A stretch of 7,225 bases of DNA from an uncultured Planctomycetaceae bacterium (GTDB lineage Bacteria > Planctomycetota > Planctomycetia > Pirellulales > UBA1268), in NCBI GenBank assembly GCA_903949225.1, contig CAJAYZ010000348.1:1-7225 (forward strand), given 5' to 3'. The number at the start of each line of letters is the position of its first letter. Within the stretch, counting starts at the first letter, position 1. Made by a program: the position numbers and the translations under genes. The notes under the pieces are model-generated. The model did no database searches. It had not been told where the DNA came from and was given only the letters and a program-made list of their open reading frames with translations. This document shows positions 6,152 through 7,225 of this stretch, one piece after another.

Positions 6152-7225
6152 ATGATCCCCCCATCCTCCCGCTCTTTTTGCCTGCCGTCACGGCCGCGGG
6201 CGTTCCTCGTGGGGCTGTTGTTGGCGGCCACGTTTGGGGCCGGTGGAGGCCCGGAACTGTTTGCCCAGCAGTCCGCCCCGGGAACCACGCCACGTCGGGT
6301 CGAATCGTCCGCCCGAACTTCAAAGCAGGGCCAACGGGCCGCCGCGGCATCGAATGCCGCTGCGAAGCGTGGGGCACAGGGGGGGGCGAGCGGGGCTGCG
6401 ACGACGGCGGCGCGAGGCCGATCGCCAGCCGTCGCTCGTGCCGCCGCTTCTGAAGTGCGTCAGACGAGCGCCACGGTGAGTGCGGACGGCGGCGTGGTGC
6501 TGGCCGGGGGAGTCATGGCAAACGCCGATTGTCGCCAATGCGGCCAGCAGGGCTGCGGGAAATGCCGTCCGGTGGGCGACCGTCTCGGTCTCCACTGCAA
6601 CGGCCTCTGTGAGCAGGGAGGGTGCCCTGCGCACTGCCCGGTGCGGCCCGATCAATTCGGCTACTACGCGACCCGCTGGCGGTCCTGGCCGGGGCAGGGT
6701 GTGAAACAGGTCGGACATTTTGACCCGGCCACGACGCCCGTCGTGCCGCCCCGATCCGAGGTGCCCGGCATGGAGGACGAACTCGCCCTTCCCAGCCAAC
6801 GCGACGAGGCCGCGCCCGACGAGGAAGAAGAGGAAGAAGAGGCGATGGCCGATGCCGAGGACGACGCCGGAGGCAAGAGCGACGCGGCCGCAGGGGACGC
6901 CGAGCCCGCCGCAGGGGCCGACAGTGCCTCCGGACCCGAGGGCGTCCTCCCTGAAGGTGGCGCATCGGCCCCGAGTGCTTCCGAATCGGAGGACACTGAA
7001 GCAAAGTCCGGCGACAAGAACGCCACGCCATCCAACGCGCCGTCCAAGGCCAGCGGCCCTCGCGACGTCCCACTCGAGACGTCGGGGGCCGAGGCGGCCC
7101 GTCCCGCGGGGGCCCTCGCCGACAGTGCCTGGTCGAACTGGTCACGCTCCTCCCTGGCGGATCCGAAGCAGGCCCCACCGGGAAGCGTCGTGCGGACAAG
7201 TGGGCCTGCCGAGACGACGGAGGTA
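6152..7225 (+). CDS. Secreted Cys-rich protein with FGYYxTxWRxWPG motif and acidic tail, 3' end beyond the window
   Basis: The visible 358 codons run open into the right edge. Residues 1-38 are a signal peptide: Arg at 7, 14 and 16, a hydrophobic core AFLVGLLLAATFGA (17-30), and a likely cut after ELFA before QQ. Residues 41-105 are low-complexity Ala/Gly/Ser with 11 Arg/Lys and only two Glu. Residues 127-162 hold eight cysteines, spaced CxxC-x4-CxxC-x10-C-x3-C-x4-C-x3-C, with His148 and His161 among them. Directly after comes PVRPDQFGYYATRWRSWPG (163-181), then VKQVGHFDPA. From about 208 on the chain is acidic and disordered-looking, with seven Glu in a row (224-230), then Ala/Ser/Pro/Gly-rich. 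The cysteine pairs could form disulfides or bind metal; CxxCH for haem is absent. I recall an FGYY...WR.WPG block from planctomycete secreted proteins but know no function. The gene is divergent from the giant TPR gene. Confidence 0.85.
   Translation, partial: MIPPSSRSFCLPSRPRAFLVGLLLAATFGAGGGPELFAQQSAPGTTPRRVESSARTSKQGQRAAAASNAAAKRGAQGGASGAATTAARGRSPAVARAAASEVRQTSATVSADGGVVLAGGVMANADCRQCGQQGCGKCRPVGDRLGLHCNGLCEQGGCPAHCPVRPDQFGYYATRWRSWPGQGVKQVGHFDPATTPVVPPRSEVPGMEDELALPSQRDEAAPDEEEEEEEAMADAEDDAGGKSDAAAGDAEPAAGADSASGPEGVLPEGGASAPSASESEDTEAKSGDKNATPSNAPSKASGPRDVPLETSGAEAARPAGALADSAWSNWSRSSLADPKQAPPGSVVRTSGPAETTEV
6821..6841 (+). repeat. In-frame purine tandem repeat coding for seven Glu
   Basis: Two copies of GAGGAAGAA plus a third GAG give 21 purines in a row on the plus strand, read as seven Glu codons in the Cys-rich protein. 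The alternation of GAG and GAA as a 9-base unit suggests growth by slippage, and the length may vary between strains without changing the frame if whole codons are gained or lost. Confidence 0.6.

Noticed and set aside
6530..6640. Cysteine pairs considered as c-type haem or ferredoxin sites
   Set aside because: There is no CxxCH, and the spacing does not match CxxCxxCxxxC of [4Fe-4S] ferredoxins.
6513..7199. 228-codon Arg/Pro-rich minus-strand open frame
   Set aside because: Shadow of the Cys-rich secreted protein gene, which has a ribosome binding site, signal peptide and patterned cysteines.

Overview
The window is high-GC DNA (clearly well above 60 % by eye) from a Gram-negative bacterium, most likely a planctomycete of the Pirellula/Rhodopirellula kind. 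Three things point there: an lpxA gene for lipid A synthesis, an abundance of TPR proteins, and a secreted Cys-rich protein carrying an FGYYxTxWRxWPG block that I recall from planctomycete secreted proteins. That recollection is unverified. No mobile element, CRISPR array, rRNA or tRNA gene is visible.

Layout from left to right. (1) Positions 1-712, minus strand: the first 237 codons of lpxA, with a GTG start; its 3' end lies off the left edge. (2) Positions 713-1182: a 470 bp divergent intergenic region without a credible gene but with three inverted repeats and two weak promoter-like elements, one per direction. (3) Positions 1183-1497, plus strand: a 104-residue protein made of three 34-residue TPRs, with a strong ribosome binding site. 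(4) Positions 1498-1558: a short convergent gap with weak hairpins. (5) Positions 1559-5938 (or 5977), minus strand: a giant membrane-anchored TPR protein of about 1,460 residues filling most of the window. (6) Positions 5939-6151: a divergent intergenic region. (7) Positions 6152 to the right edge, plus strand: the first 358 codons of a secreted protein with a signal peptide, a basic low-complexity part, an eight-cysteine cluster, the FGYY/WRSWPG motif and a long acidic tail.

Three of the four genes act in or on the cell envelope: LpxA makes the first lipid A precursor, the giant TPR protein is probably an inner-membrane-anchored periplasmic scaffold, and the Cys-rich protein is exported. 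The small TPR protein looks cytosolic. No gene pair forms an obvious operon: lpxA/small TPR and giant TPR/Cys-rich are divergent pairs and the two TPR genes converge, so functional coupling is only a guess. The most unusual gene is the Cys-rich FGYY/WRSWPG protein; LpxA also departs from the E. coli enzyme at acceptor-site positions. I see no clearly new multi-gene system.
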